A DNA stretch of 28,382 bases from Monoraphidium neglectum (lineage: Eukaryota > Chlorophyta > Chlorophyceae > Sphaeropleales > Selenastraceae). Shown here one piece after another: positions 19,861 through 28,382 of the stretch; within the stretch, counting starts at the first letter, position 1; each line of letters opens with the position of its first letter. Under the pieces are notes generated by a model. That model did not search any database and had not been told where the DNA came from. It saw only the letters and a program-made list of their open reading frames with translations. Both the position numbers and the translations under genes were made by a program. The DNA lies in contig NW_014013405.1 of the NCBI RefSeq assembly GCF_000611645.1, positions 5,463-33,844 on the forward strand, in the 5' to 3' direction.

Positions 19861-22800
19861 ATGGCTCAGAGCGTCGTGGCCTATGCTACGCTGATCGTGG
19901 GCTGTCTTGCTTTGACTGCGGTCCCTGGCGCCTCGGCACTGGTCGTGAAACTCAACACTCTCGTCCTCACAGTGCCAGGTAAGGTGTGGGATCCTTCCAC
20001 AATCAGGATTTGGTGCCTAAACCACATCAACGGCCCTGAAACAACTACACCAGGCCGCCTGCCGCCGTCCTGCACGACTCGCAGCGGTTGCCTCGGACCG
20101 CACGCGCTGTCCCCTGATGACGCATGCATCAGCCGGCGGTGTGCCTTGGCTTGCCTCGGCTGGCCCGAACGCGCACTGCCCACTTCAGCCGCCTGCCGCC
20201 CGCACATGGCAGCCTTCCCTCGCACCTGCGTCGTGCTTGGGATAAGCACTCCCCTGCGCTGCACCCCGCCCCGCAATCTGCATTGATCCACCCCAACACC
20301 AACTCAGGCTGGAACATTGATTTCCTGGAGTCCACCCTGCTGGGCTATGGCGCCCCCTACACCGTCGCTCGCTACGACAAGAGCAACCCCCTCAACCTGA
20401 CCCAGCTGCTGTGGGCCCCCGACGGCTCCGCTAACTTTGCCGGGTACATCATGTGAGCGTGCAGCGCCAGCAGGAACAGCGCCAGGATGTGTGTGTGGTT
20501 CTGACATGGCGCGCTGCCGCGGCAGCTGGCGTGGGCAGCCGTATGGAAGCTGCAAGAGCGAAGCATTGCAGTGATGGGAGGCTACCAAAGCATGCGATGG
20601 TGGTTTGCAGCTGGACCAAACCCTCTTCCTCAGCATTCAATCGCCCACCACGCCCGCTGCCCCAAGGTACCCCAATATCGAGGCCATGGGCCACCTCAAC
20701 AGCACACAGGTCCTCACGATCTGGGACTACCAGAACCGCACAGGCAGGTGGCAACGATTGCGTTTGGGTGCCTTTGGGTGTTGGGCTGAAGGCTTGCGAC
20801 ACCCATGCATGCATTTCGGGTTTGACGAGCTGCAGCACTTGAGCACTGCTGTTTTGAGGTGGTGTGTCGTCGCCCAGACGCAGCGCTCATCTGGCGATTG
20901 CCGGTAGTGGAGTGACGGTGATGCAGCCGACGGCACGCCTGAGGCCTCCAAGCCACGCCGCCAGCTTGTGAAACCAGCAGACCCTTCATTTCGTGCCGCA
21001 GCTGCATGACCCATCCAGCCACCCCATTCGCACCTTACTCCTCGCACACGTACGCACACATGCGCGCAAGAGCGTGCGCAAGCATGCGCACGTGCACATC
21101 CAACGACCACACCCACACACATCACCTCACCCACCCCCGCACATATTTCCAGGCGCCCGTTCCGTCAAGTTTGGTGCGTGGCCGACCAACGTGGGCATCG
21201 ACGTCAACACCACCGCCTGCAGCTCAGCTGACGTCACCATGAAGTTCACGGCCGCCGCACCCCTGGGGGCGTCCGGCATCCTCCCCTCGGCCCCGCTCAG
21301 CAGCAGCGGCCTCTACAGGTGAGGGGGTCGCATGGCTGCTGAGCTCAGCCGATCGTGCGATTTACCTGCGTGTGCTCTCTTCCGGAGCGCTGATGGCACG
21401 CATCTTGCCCATCCGACTCAAAACACAACACGCACACGCCCGGGTGCAGTGCCTCGGCATGCCGGCAGCGCCCCGCCTTGACCCCGCCTGCCAACTTCTG
21501 TGCGTGCCCCCCTCCCCCGCCCGTCGCCGCTCATGTTGTTGATGACATTACCGCGTGCAGGTGCCCCGGCTCCGGCTCGGCGCCGCCGCTGGCCACCTGC
21601 TCAATGTGGGCCAGCGACTTTGCCGCCACCGGCCTGCACCCGCCCTGCCAGTCCACGCCCGTCCTGATGGTCGGCGCCAACGTTGCCGGCACGCTGGTCA
21701 AGTTTGGGGATGGCCGGGAGTCACTGGCGTTCATGCATGACTGCGCCGGTTGGTCAACCACCTGCCTGGTGAGTGCACTGTTGTGAAGCGAGAATAAGAC
21801 CAGAGGGCTCGAGCTTACAGATCGTCATGATTGAAAGGGACCAGGCTGGACTAAGGTTGAAACCTTTAATCGTTGAAGGGTTCAAGCGCTGTGCGTGGTC
21901 GGCCTGACCATGTAGCCACAGACGTGGCTCCTTCCGCCAGCCCTGCCGACAATGCCTCCGCCGCCGCCGCCCGCTGCTGTCCTGGCGCGCTTGCGCTCGC
22001 TGTGTCTTGTGGCTGCAGGTGCTGGGTCACGTGTCTCTGTCCTGGATTCTCCAGGGACTCATCCCGGGGGAGCGCATTTCGCTGCTGACCGTGCACTTTG
22101 GTGAGTTTGCCCCGCATCGCCGACGCAGCCGCCGCGTCACCTTGCCCATTGGAGAATCGGGCAGCAAGCCAGCGCGAGCAAGCAGGGTTCCACCTGCCTG
22201 GGTGAACTGGCTCCCCCTGCCATGCTGGGGCGGTCAGTTGGAAGTTTGCAGCCCGACGAATACGACCAGGGTGCGCTGCCCGCGCGTACGCACTTCAAGG
22301 CGTGCACGAAGCCCAATGCAGAGGCCATATGCAGAGCCCGCCACCCACCAATGCGCCCCCTTTTTTGCCCTCCCCCACCACTCGCTCCCAACCCCTGGCT
22401 TGGGCCATCCCTCAGATGATTTCTTCCTCGCGACAGGTGGGGCGCGCAGCCCTGCCTTGCAACCGCCCTGCCAAATACATTCACTGCCGATACGCATGCC
22501 ATGGCGCGGCCAGCCCTTACCACGCTGTTGCGTCTGTTCGCCATTGTGCGCCGAGCGTTTATTAGTCATATGATGGACGAGGCCCCACAAGCCACCCAAA
22601 TTGCCAGCTGACATGCCCAGGCCGTCGCCGCTGAAGCACCCCGGCCCGCACAACACTGCCCTGGCCCAATCCCCCCCTCCCGCGCGTCCCTGCTGTCGCC
22701 ACCGCCCCCATCCCTTCCGTCACCCCATACCCCCTGACCGCCCGCCTCCCCCAGAGTTTGACGCCAACCTGAAGGTCGGGTCGCTCACCCAGTACCGCGC

Positions 22801-25800
22801 GACAGTGCCAGACCTGCAGGCCCACCTCACCTGGCGCAGCGCCCTGGCCGCGTCCAGGCCAGGCACTTCAATTACGTGAGCTGGCGCCAACATGGGACCC
22901 CCTGCGTGGTAACAGCTTGCTGGCTCTCTTAGCCGCCGCCGCGGCTGCCTTGGCCTGGCAGCCAGCAACTTGTGCACACGAGCGTGGTCACCTTAAACAT
23001 CAGATGAGGCGCCGGCCGACCTGCCGGACCCCCAACCACGCCCTCCCTAGGTACGAGCTGCCTTACAATGGCAACGGCGTGCTCGAGCAGGTTGCCAACA
23101 CGGTCAAGACCACCAACGTGTCACCCATTGACGTGGATGACCGCAGCTGCATTGACTTCCCGGAGTATGTCACCCTCGGCTGCTCCTGCTGGTTCATTGG
23201 GATGGCCGCCTGCCCCGCCACACAGCCCACGTTCTGCCGCAACTGCACCAAGGTGCGCGGGCCGCTTGCGCATGCTCGACTTTGGGCTCCATCTCCTTGA
23301 CTGCGCCATAGCCTGCAGTTGCGGGATGCCACCTGCTGCGTGCACACGCACTGCAGTATGTGATTGACAACTGACAGCTGTTGGTGACGCGAGCCCCAAA
23401 AAAGAAAGGAGGACAGCAGCTCCCATCCATGCTTCGGTGCCACCCTCCCCCCTCTCACCATCATCAGGACTGGGCCAAGCCCCTGGGCTCTGGCGTTAAT
23501 CGCGCCGCCCAGGTGTGAGACGCACGGGTGGTCTGGGCAAACCGCACCATGGCTGGCCAAAATTTGCACTGTGCAAGGCCAATTTGGGACTCGTCTTTGA
23601 CTCGGAGTCAACCTGCGTTTGCAGACACTCATGCTTGCCTCTAACAGTCCCCCCTGACCGGTTATTTGCCCAGAGAAAATATTCTGACCTCAAATCACAA
23701 ATCGCACCTTGTACAGAGCACCAAGACCAACAATGCCACCTGGAACGTCGCCGACTTCAGCGCCGGCGACCCCCTGGCCAACTTCATCATCACCAACACC
23801 AACGGCCAGGCAGACGGGTTTTTCTACGATCACCACACAGTGGGTTCTCCCTTCAATGGGCGGCCTTGGCTGCAAAACCTACTCTGTGGCGTCACAAGAG
23901 GCTGCCTCTTGGCCTGGGTCTGTGTGCCTGCTCTCGGCACCTTGGGCGTCCATGATCAGCTGCCAGCCCGCCTTAAGCCACCGCTGTCCGCGGCCTGCTT
24001 TACCCTCCCATTGCAATGGGCCCCAGCCTTGTCATGCCTGGCACAGAAACGACCATCAACCAATAACCACCAACCCCTGCCGCCCCCCTCAGTTCTCCCA
24101 CGAGAACCTGGACAACGCTACGTCCTTTGACACCGACATCCAGATCGAGCTCAACATGCAGATGGCGGTGTGCCGCTTGGGGTGCCACCGCTCCTGCCTG
24201 CTGGGCCGAGCAAAGGGTTGATGCGCAGCCGCCGCGCGATGCAGTCATTGCTTGTACGTTCCGAGGTTGCACTGTTTGCATGTGATAAGCCCATGTTTGC
24301 CATGGTGCCCCTACCCAGCATACCCCAATCCCCTGCGATGACGCACTGCCGCTGCTCTGGGTATGCCTGCCTGCCTGCCACGTCCCCCTTGCAGTCATAC
24401 CTGAGCCTGGCGTCGCGCAAGTCCTACAGCAGCAAGTGCATGGTCACACCCCAGGTGATATCCCGGAAAAGCCCGGTTCACCGCGTGAACCAGCCGGCTG
24501 CGCTGTGCACGTTTGAGGGCCCCCCCTGCAGGGGCTTGGGCCTCGCTCCCCGACTCGGGGCGGTGTGTGGCGTGTGTGTTGCTCTGCAACGCGCTCACAA
24601 GCTGGTCGGCCCATACTCCGGCTTTGCAGCTGCTGAAATTGATGTCGTCCATGTCCCTCCTTCATGGAATGTACCCCAGATCAGCGGCCTCCGCAACGGC
24701 GACGCGCTCGCCTCCCTGGCGCGCCACGGCGTCGTCTGCGGCACCGGGGACAACACCTGGTAAGAGCAGGCCCGACACTTTCAGACACGGCTCTTCGCCT
24801 GCAAATCAACGCATGGCGCTGGCATTTGCGCACTGAACTCCTGGCACCCCCCCATCTCTCCCCTTGCCAGCTGGCAGGAAGTAGACTCGCATGTGCAGTC
24901 CCGTTGACTGGCAACATTGGCAGCTGTATTTCAAAAAATCTACACTCAAGAACGAGTAAGACAGTGATCTTCCTGCCTCCCTGCCTCACTCTATCTGCCT
25001 CTCACCCTCGCAGGCCCTTCCTCATGAACACCAACAACCCCCACCACATGCTGTTGACCAACAAGGCCACCAACGGCTTCGATGGTTTCGAGATCCTGCC
25101 GAGGTTTGCCACTGAGATTTACTACAACTGTTCGACTCCCACTCAAAACATGGTTCTGTACAACAACCTGTACAGGTGAGCTGGCGGTCTTATATGTCTT
25201 TTGTCGTATTGTGATGGGCATTTAGCACCAGGTTGCCTTCGCCCTGCACGCAATCAGCGTGTCTCTCAATGCCGGTGTGATGCTGTGATGCCTCGCCGAA
25301 GCTGTGACTAAGCCCATGGTGCAGTGACTAAGATATCATCTGGACCTGCGCGCTCAACCGCGTCCTCATGCAATCCATCCGCACAGGTCGTTCTTTGGTG
25401 GTGACTCGACCATCGCTGACCTGATGCAGCGCGAGGCGGCGCGGGTGTCTCGCGAGCTGTTCAAGCTGCGCCACGATCCGTACATGATGGTGGGTTCGGG
25501 TGTCAGGCGGGCTGCCGCCTGGGTTCAGGGCTCAAGGACGGGTGTATAAAAGGATGGGTAGAGTCGGTGGTTGCATCTGGCAAGGATTTCCCGTGTGACC
25601 GCCTCCATGGTCCCTGTGGAAGTCGTGCTGCGCACGCTGCTTGCCAAGGTTGGGTATGCCTGCATGATGCCTGCCCCACATGCACATCTGCCAGCTGCAG
25701 CCAGAAATTCCAGAGCAAGGTTGCTGGGTTGCTCCGGTGCTCTTCAATGCATGGCACACAAGGCCGGACACTGTGCAACCGTTGTCTCTAGCTTGCCGCT

Positions 25801-26270
25801 TCCTCGGCGCCCGCTTGCATGCACTCTGCTACGACGCGCCCTTCTGGGGCAGGCATGACCCATGTCCCTTCATGTCGCCCCCCACACCTCAACTCCCGCA
25901 GCACCAAGCCAACCTCGCAATCCTGGACGGCTCCGGCAAGAGCCTGTCCATGCGCTGGGTGGACGCCGTTGTCGCCGAGTTTGGCAAGTATGCCTCGTGG
26001 CCCCTCACCTCCCTGAAGCTCGACGACCTGAGGGCCGCGTTCCTGGCCAGGCAGGCGCGCGACGCGTGCGCGCTGTCGTACGCAATCGAGGTTGGCGCCA
26101 ACCGCACCGTCACGGCCGTCACAGTGAAGAGCGGCGCGGCAGCTGACGGGACCCAGTGCTCTGCGCCGCTGATCATGGGCGGTAGCAGCACCAGCACATC
26201 CGTGGCCAAGGGCGGCTCTGTGCGGGTCCAGCCTGCGGGGCTGTCCTGGTTTGTGCCCCAGCCCGCATGA
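19861..26270 (+). CDS. Agd3-like secreted polysaccharide deacetylase (CE18), copy C, 17 exons
   Basis: Exons: 19861-19978, 20308-20452, 20667-20743, 21153-21318, 21561-21768, 22019-22100, 22416-22436, 22755-22875, 23051-23252, 23468-23512, 23717-23839, 24093-24167, 24395-24454, 24680-24759, 25014-25175, 25387-25489, 25902-26270. They total 2157 nt, giving 718 residues. The signal peptide ends PGASA at residue 26. DDFFLAT (from 266), HTFSH (435-439), GLRNGDA and [11 protein letters not shown] are intact, as are six clustered cysteines in exon 9 and several N-glycosylation sequons (for example NNAT and NCST). The N-terminal half is nearly identical to copy B, and exon 3 encodes the same peptide; the region of exons 15-17 is closer to copy A. 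Intron 3 needs a GC donor to keep the frame; the nearest GT would shift it. The same role as copies A and B is expected: extracellular de-N-acetylation of a polysaccharide. Confidence 0.88.
20744..20745 (+). other. Non-canonical GC splice donor, intron 3 of copy C
   Basis: Exon 3 ends CGC ACA G, followed by gcaggtgg; copies A and B read gtgcgc and gtgggc here. A 4-base insertion has moved the GT downstream. Use of GC (cag|gcaggt, close to the GC-donor consensus) keeps phase 1 with the acceptor at 21151-21152. Use of the following GT at 20748-20749 would add 4 nt and break the frame. Confidence 0.75.
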
Positions 26271-27206
26271 CGGGCCGCACGCAGCATTGCACTTCCAAGC
26301 CAGACTGATAACTCTGATTCACACCCACAATTTATGAGTGGTGGGGTGGTGGCGTCCTGCGCTCGGCAGCACTTTTACCAAGCGCATGCTTCCCTTTGTT
26401 GGGCTGCGGCATCCCTGTTGCCGCGTCCCCACCTCACTCTCCAGGTTTCCATGTGCTGTTTTTCACAGCCGAATCAGTTGTGCCCCATTCAAAGCGCGCC
26501 CAACAGGAATTGGTGATACTGCCTTTTGGCTAATAGTGGAAAACGTCATTCGGGGTCCAGGGCGTCATCACACTTGTTGATCAATCGATTAGGAGGCAGC
26601 GTCACCACCTTATTCCCGACATCCTTCGTTTGTCACTGGCCTGCTCTGCAGCAGAAGTCTTTTGTGGTCAGCGCTGCAGAGTCATTCGTGCAAGGCGCGG
26701 CTCTGCGGCACATGCCCTTTTCTGCCACACTGCCCTGCAACCGCCAGGCCGAGCTGCCTGTGCCCAGCTAACGTGTTGTGCGCTGATGGCGGCATTTGGG
26801 CTGGGATATCAGTAGTAAAGCCCTGAGATGTGTCTTGGTCTGTCAAAACGCGCGCTTGCTGTGTCATTGAAGTGCAACAGGTCCATCAACAGTCGAACGA
26901 TTGTTTTCAGAGCACTTGGCGCCATGTAAGAACTGCCCTGTGGGGCGCGAGGCTGTGAATGGTCTGACCTCATGAGGGTGGGGATGCAATGACCGGTTGC
27001 GTTATGGTGGTGGAAGGTCGCAGGGCTGCCGGTCCAGGGGGGGGTACACGCCCTTGCAGGGAGGCGATGCTCGAAAGCAGCGCCGGGTGGATGAGAAACG
27101 AGCGCCCCAGCTGCTGCCTGCAATGCCGCCCGGCCCCACCCTGGCGTATTGTCCTCTGGACATGCGGGGAGCGCACGGTGGCATCGGGCTCAACGGAAGG
27201 TGAGGA

Positions 27207-27211
27207 TTACA
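27207..27211 (-). terminator. Candidate polyadenylation signal (TGTAA) for anthranilate synthase
   Basis: TGTAA on the - strand lies 276 nt downstream of the stop at 27487, a usual 3' UTR length for green algae. Confidence 0.4.
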
Positions 27212-27217
27212 CAAGCC

Positions 27218-27345
27218 TTGATGACAGGCACACGGCCGCAGGTAAGGCGGCCAGCCTGCGTCACCTGGGTGCGAACACGCCTGGACGACAGGAACACGGA
27301 CGCGGATACAGGCGGCCAGCCTGTGTCACCTGGGTGCGAAGGCTG
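27218..27345. repeat. Two tandem units of about 64 bp
   Basis: Units start near 27218 and 27282. Both contain ga-gacagg-acacgg, then ggcggccagcctg and gtcacctgggtgcgaa. They lie in the probable 3' untranslated region of the - strand anthranilate synthase gene and may be part of a minisatellite. Confidence 0.75.
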
Positions 27346-27486
27346 GAGCAAAGCCAGCGGCGCCTGCTGTTTGCGGTACATCAAACCAAGCGAAAAAATT
27401 AAGGCAAGCGTGCCCAGAGCGACTCCCCGCCTCGCAAGCCCCTCCGCCGTGGTGCCGCGGTCCGGGGGCGCCGCATCAGCGGCGGG

Positions 27487-28222
27487 TCAATGGCCCTGGG
27501 CGCTCACGAAGGCCTGCTCAGCGAGGTCGACCGCGCGGCCCAGGGCGGCAGCCTTGTTGATCGTCTCCTCGTATTCCAGCTCGGGCACGCTGTCCGCCAC
27601 CAGACCCGCGCCGGCCTGCGGGTACGTTTAAAGAGACGGGTGTTCCCAAATGGGCGGCGGGGCGCGGGAGTGCATGAGTGTGAGGCAAGCAGACGAGGAA
27701 GGTTGCCCGGGGAGGGGCCGGGGTGGTCCGCGGGCGCGATCCCATGGGTGAGCGGGGGCGCACGCGCAAACGGGGGCGCCGCTCGGCGACCGGGCCCTGG
27801 TTGCGTGGGCCAGCCCTGTCGGCTGTGCGGACATGCCGGCCATTCAGGCATGGGGTGGCTACTCCATTCCATCCACCGCTCCTCACAGACTCCCCGCCCC
27901 GTCCGCTCACTGACAAGGCACAAGCACCCCTTCCGCCACAACACTGGAGCCCCCCTCTGTATACACACACAGAAACACACACACACACACAAACACACAC
28001 ACGCGCTCCCATCACACGCGCCTGGATGTGCACCGCCCACTCCCTCCGGCTGTCGGGGCCGTTGTACGAATACAGCGTGTCCCGCGCCGCCGTCTGGATC
28101 ACCATCGTGCGCAGCGCCAGGGCCATGTCCATGGACCCGGTGAAACCGACGTGCCCCAGGCCGCCGCCGTAGGGGCCGCGCCTGTTGACCTCGAGCTCGT
28201 CGATGATCTGCATCGCGCGGAC
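27487..28222 (-). CDS. Anthranilate synthase alpha subunit, last two exons (5' part outside window)
   Basis: Exons are 28222-28022 (67 codons) and 27615-27487 (42 codons plus TGA), in phase 0; no earlier exon is visible from 28223 to 28382, which reads as intron. The peptide [20 protein letters not shown], then [32 protein letters not shown] and [17 protein letters not shown] is typical of the C-terminal chorismate-binding domain. The enzyme converts chorismate and glutamine (with the beta subunit) to anthranilate, the first step of tryptophan synthesis, in the chloroplast in plants and algae. The GAGLVADS motif and the C-terminal helix fit TrpE better than aminodeoxychorismate or isochorismate synthases, though with only about 109 residues the distinction is not absolute. 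The intron between the exons has a GC donor and holds an AC microsatellite. It is a housekeeping gene marking the right border of the tandem array. Confidence 0.9.
27961..28004. repeat. AC/GT dinucleotide microsatellite
   Basis: An interrupted (AC)n run lies inside the last anthranilate synthase intron, just past its donor on the - strand. It is likely variable in length between strains. Confidence 0.9.
28020..28021 (-). other. Non-canonical GC splice donor, last intron of anthranilate synthase
   Basis: On the - strand exon codons end ATC CAG and the intron starts gcgcgt. Joining to the acceptor at 27617-27616 gives [15 protein letters not shown], the conserved family sequence. The nearest GT, 4 nt further on, would break the frame. 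Confidence 0.8.
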
Positions 28223-28382
28223 CTGCGGGTCCGAGGTTGGCGGGGGGTCCGAGGTTAGTGGGGAAGGGGAGACGAGGTTGGCGGGCGCGAGCGTCGTAGA
28301 GGTGGGGCGGGGGGCTGCCGCGGCGCTGGCATGGGGATGCACATGCATGTTGTTGTTTTGGCTTATTGAGCGGGGGGAGGAG

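Larger units (their letters stand above)
26271..27486. other. Intergenic, convergent 3' flanks of copy C and anthranilate synthase; no supported gene
   Basis: The left part resembles the 3' flank of copy B. A TGTAA at 26925-26929 is a candidate polyadenylation signal for copy C, about 655 nt after its stop. The right part has a two-unit tandem repeat at 27218-27345. The open frames here lack recognisable domains. Confidence 0.55.

Noticed and set aside
27490..28143. 217-codon + strand open frame across anthranilate synthase
   Set aside because: It is antisense to two conserved exons and runs through an AC microsatellite; the - strand reading is clearly the gene.

Overview
The window looks like nuclear DNA from a eukaryotic alga, most likely a green alga of the Chlorella/trebouxiophyte type. 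Genes are GC-rich and densely split by short spliceosomal introns. Introns show GT-AG and some GC-AG borders and C/T-rich acceptors ending in GCAG. The last gene is a plant-type anthranilate synthase. The species assignment is inference; the gene structures were read directly from the sequence and checked by frame and phase at every splice junction.

The main feature is a tandem array of a two-gene cassette. Each cassette has a secreted enzyme of about 719 residues on the + strand (936-7090, 11706-18061, 19861-26270). A small secreted cysteine-rich gene sits head-to-head with it on the - strand (554 down past the left edge, 11341-10499, and a broken copy near 19453). The three large genes have 17 exons each, with the same intron positions and phases, and all three reading frames are complete. 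I assign them to the Agd3-like polysaccharide deacetylases (CE18). They have a signal peptide, a DD-x-FLAT motif carried by a 21-nt microexon, an HTFSH (HxxxH) motif split across the exon 11/12 junction, GLRNGDA, and [11 protein letters not shown]. The natural substrate is unknown; an amino-sugar polymer of the cell wall is a reasonable guess.

A fourth, more diverged cysteine-rich gene (9484-8517) lies between cassettes 1 and 2 without a divergent deacetylase partner. The cysteine-rich proteins have 20 conserved cysteines in two modules, one per exon, and I do not recognise their function. The third cassette's cysteine-rich gene is a pseudogene: disrupted start, 1-nt deletion, lost cysteine, no exon 2.

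The spacers of about 360-410 bp between the divergent genes carry shared sequence blocks and probably act as bidirectional promoters. The 3' flanks (7091-8516, 18062-19044, 26271-27486) hold repeats and hairpins but no gene I can support. At the right end the - strand carries the last two exons of anthranilate synthase alpha subunit (28222-27487); the rest lies beyond the window. Three introns start with GC rather than GT, and in two of them the sister gene copies have GT at the same site.
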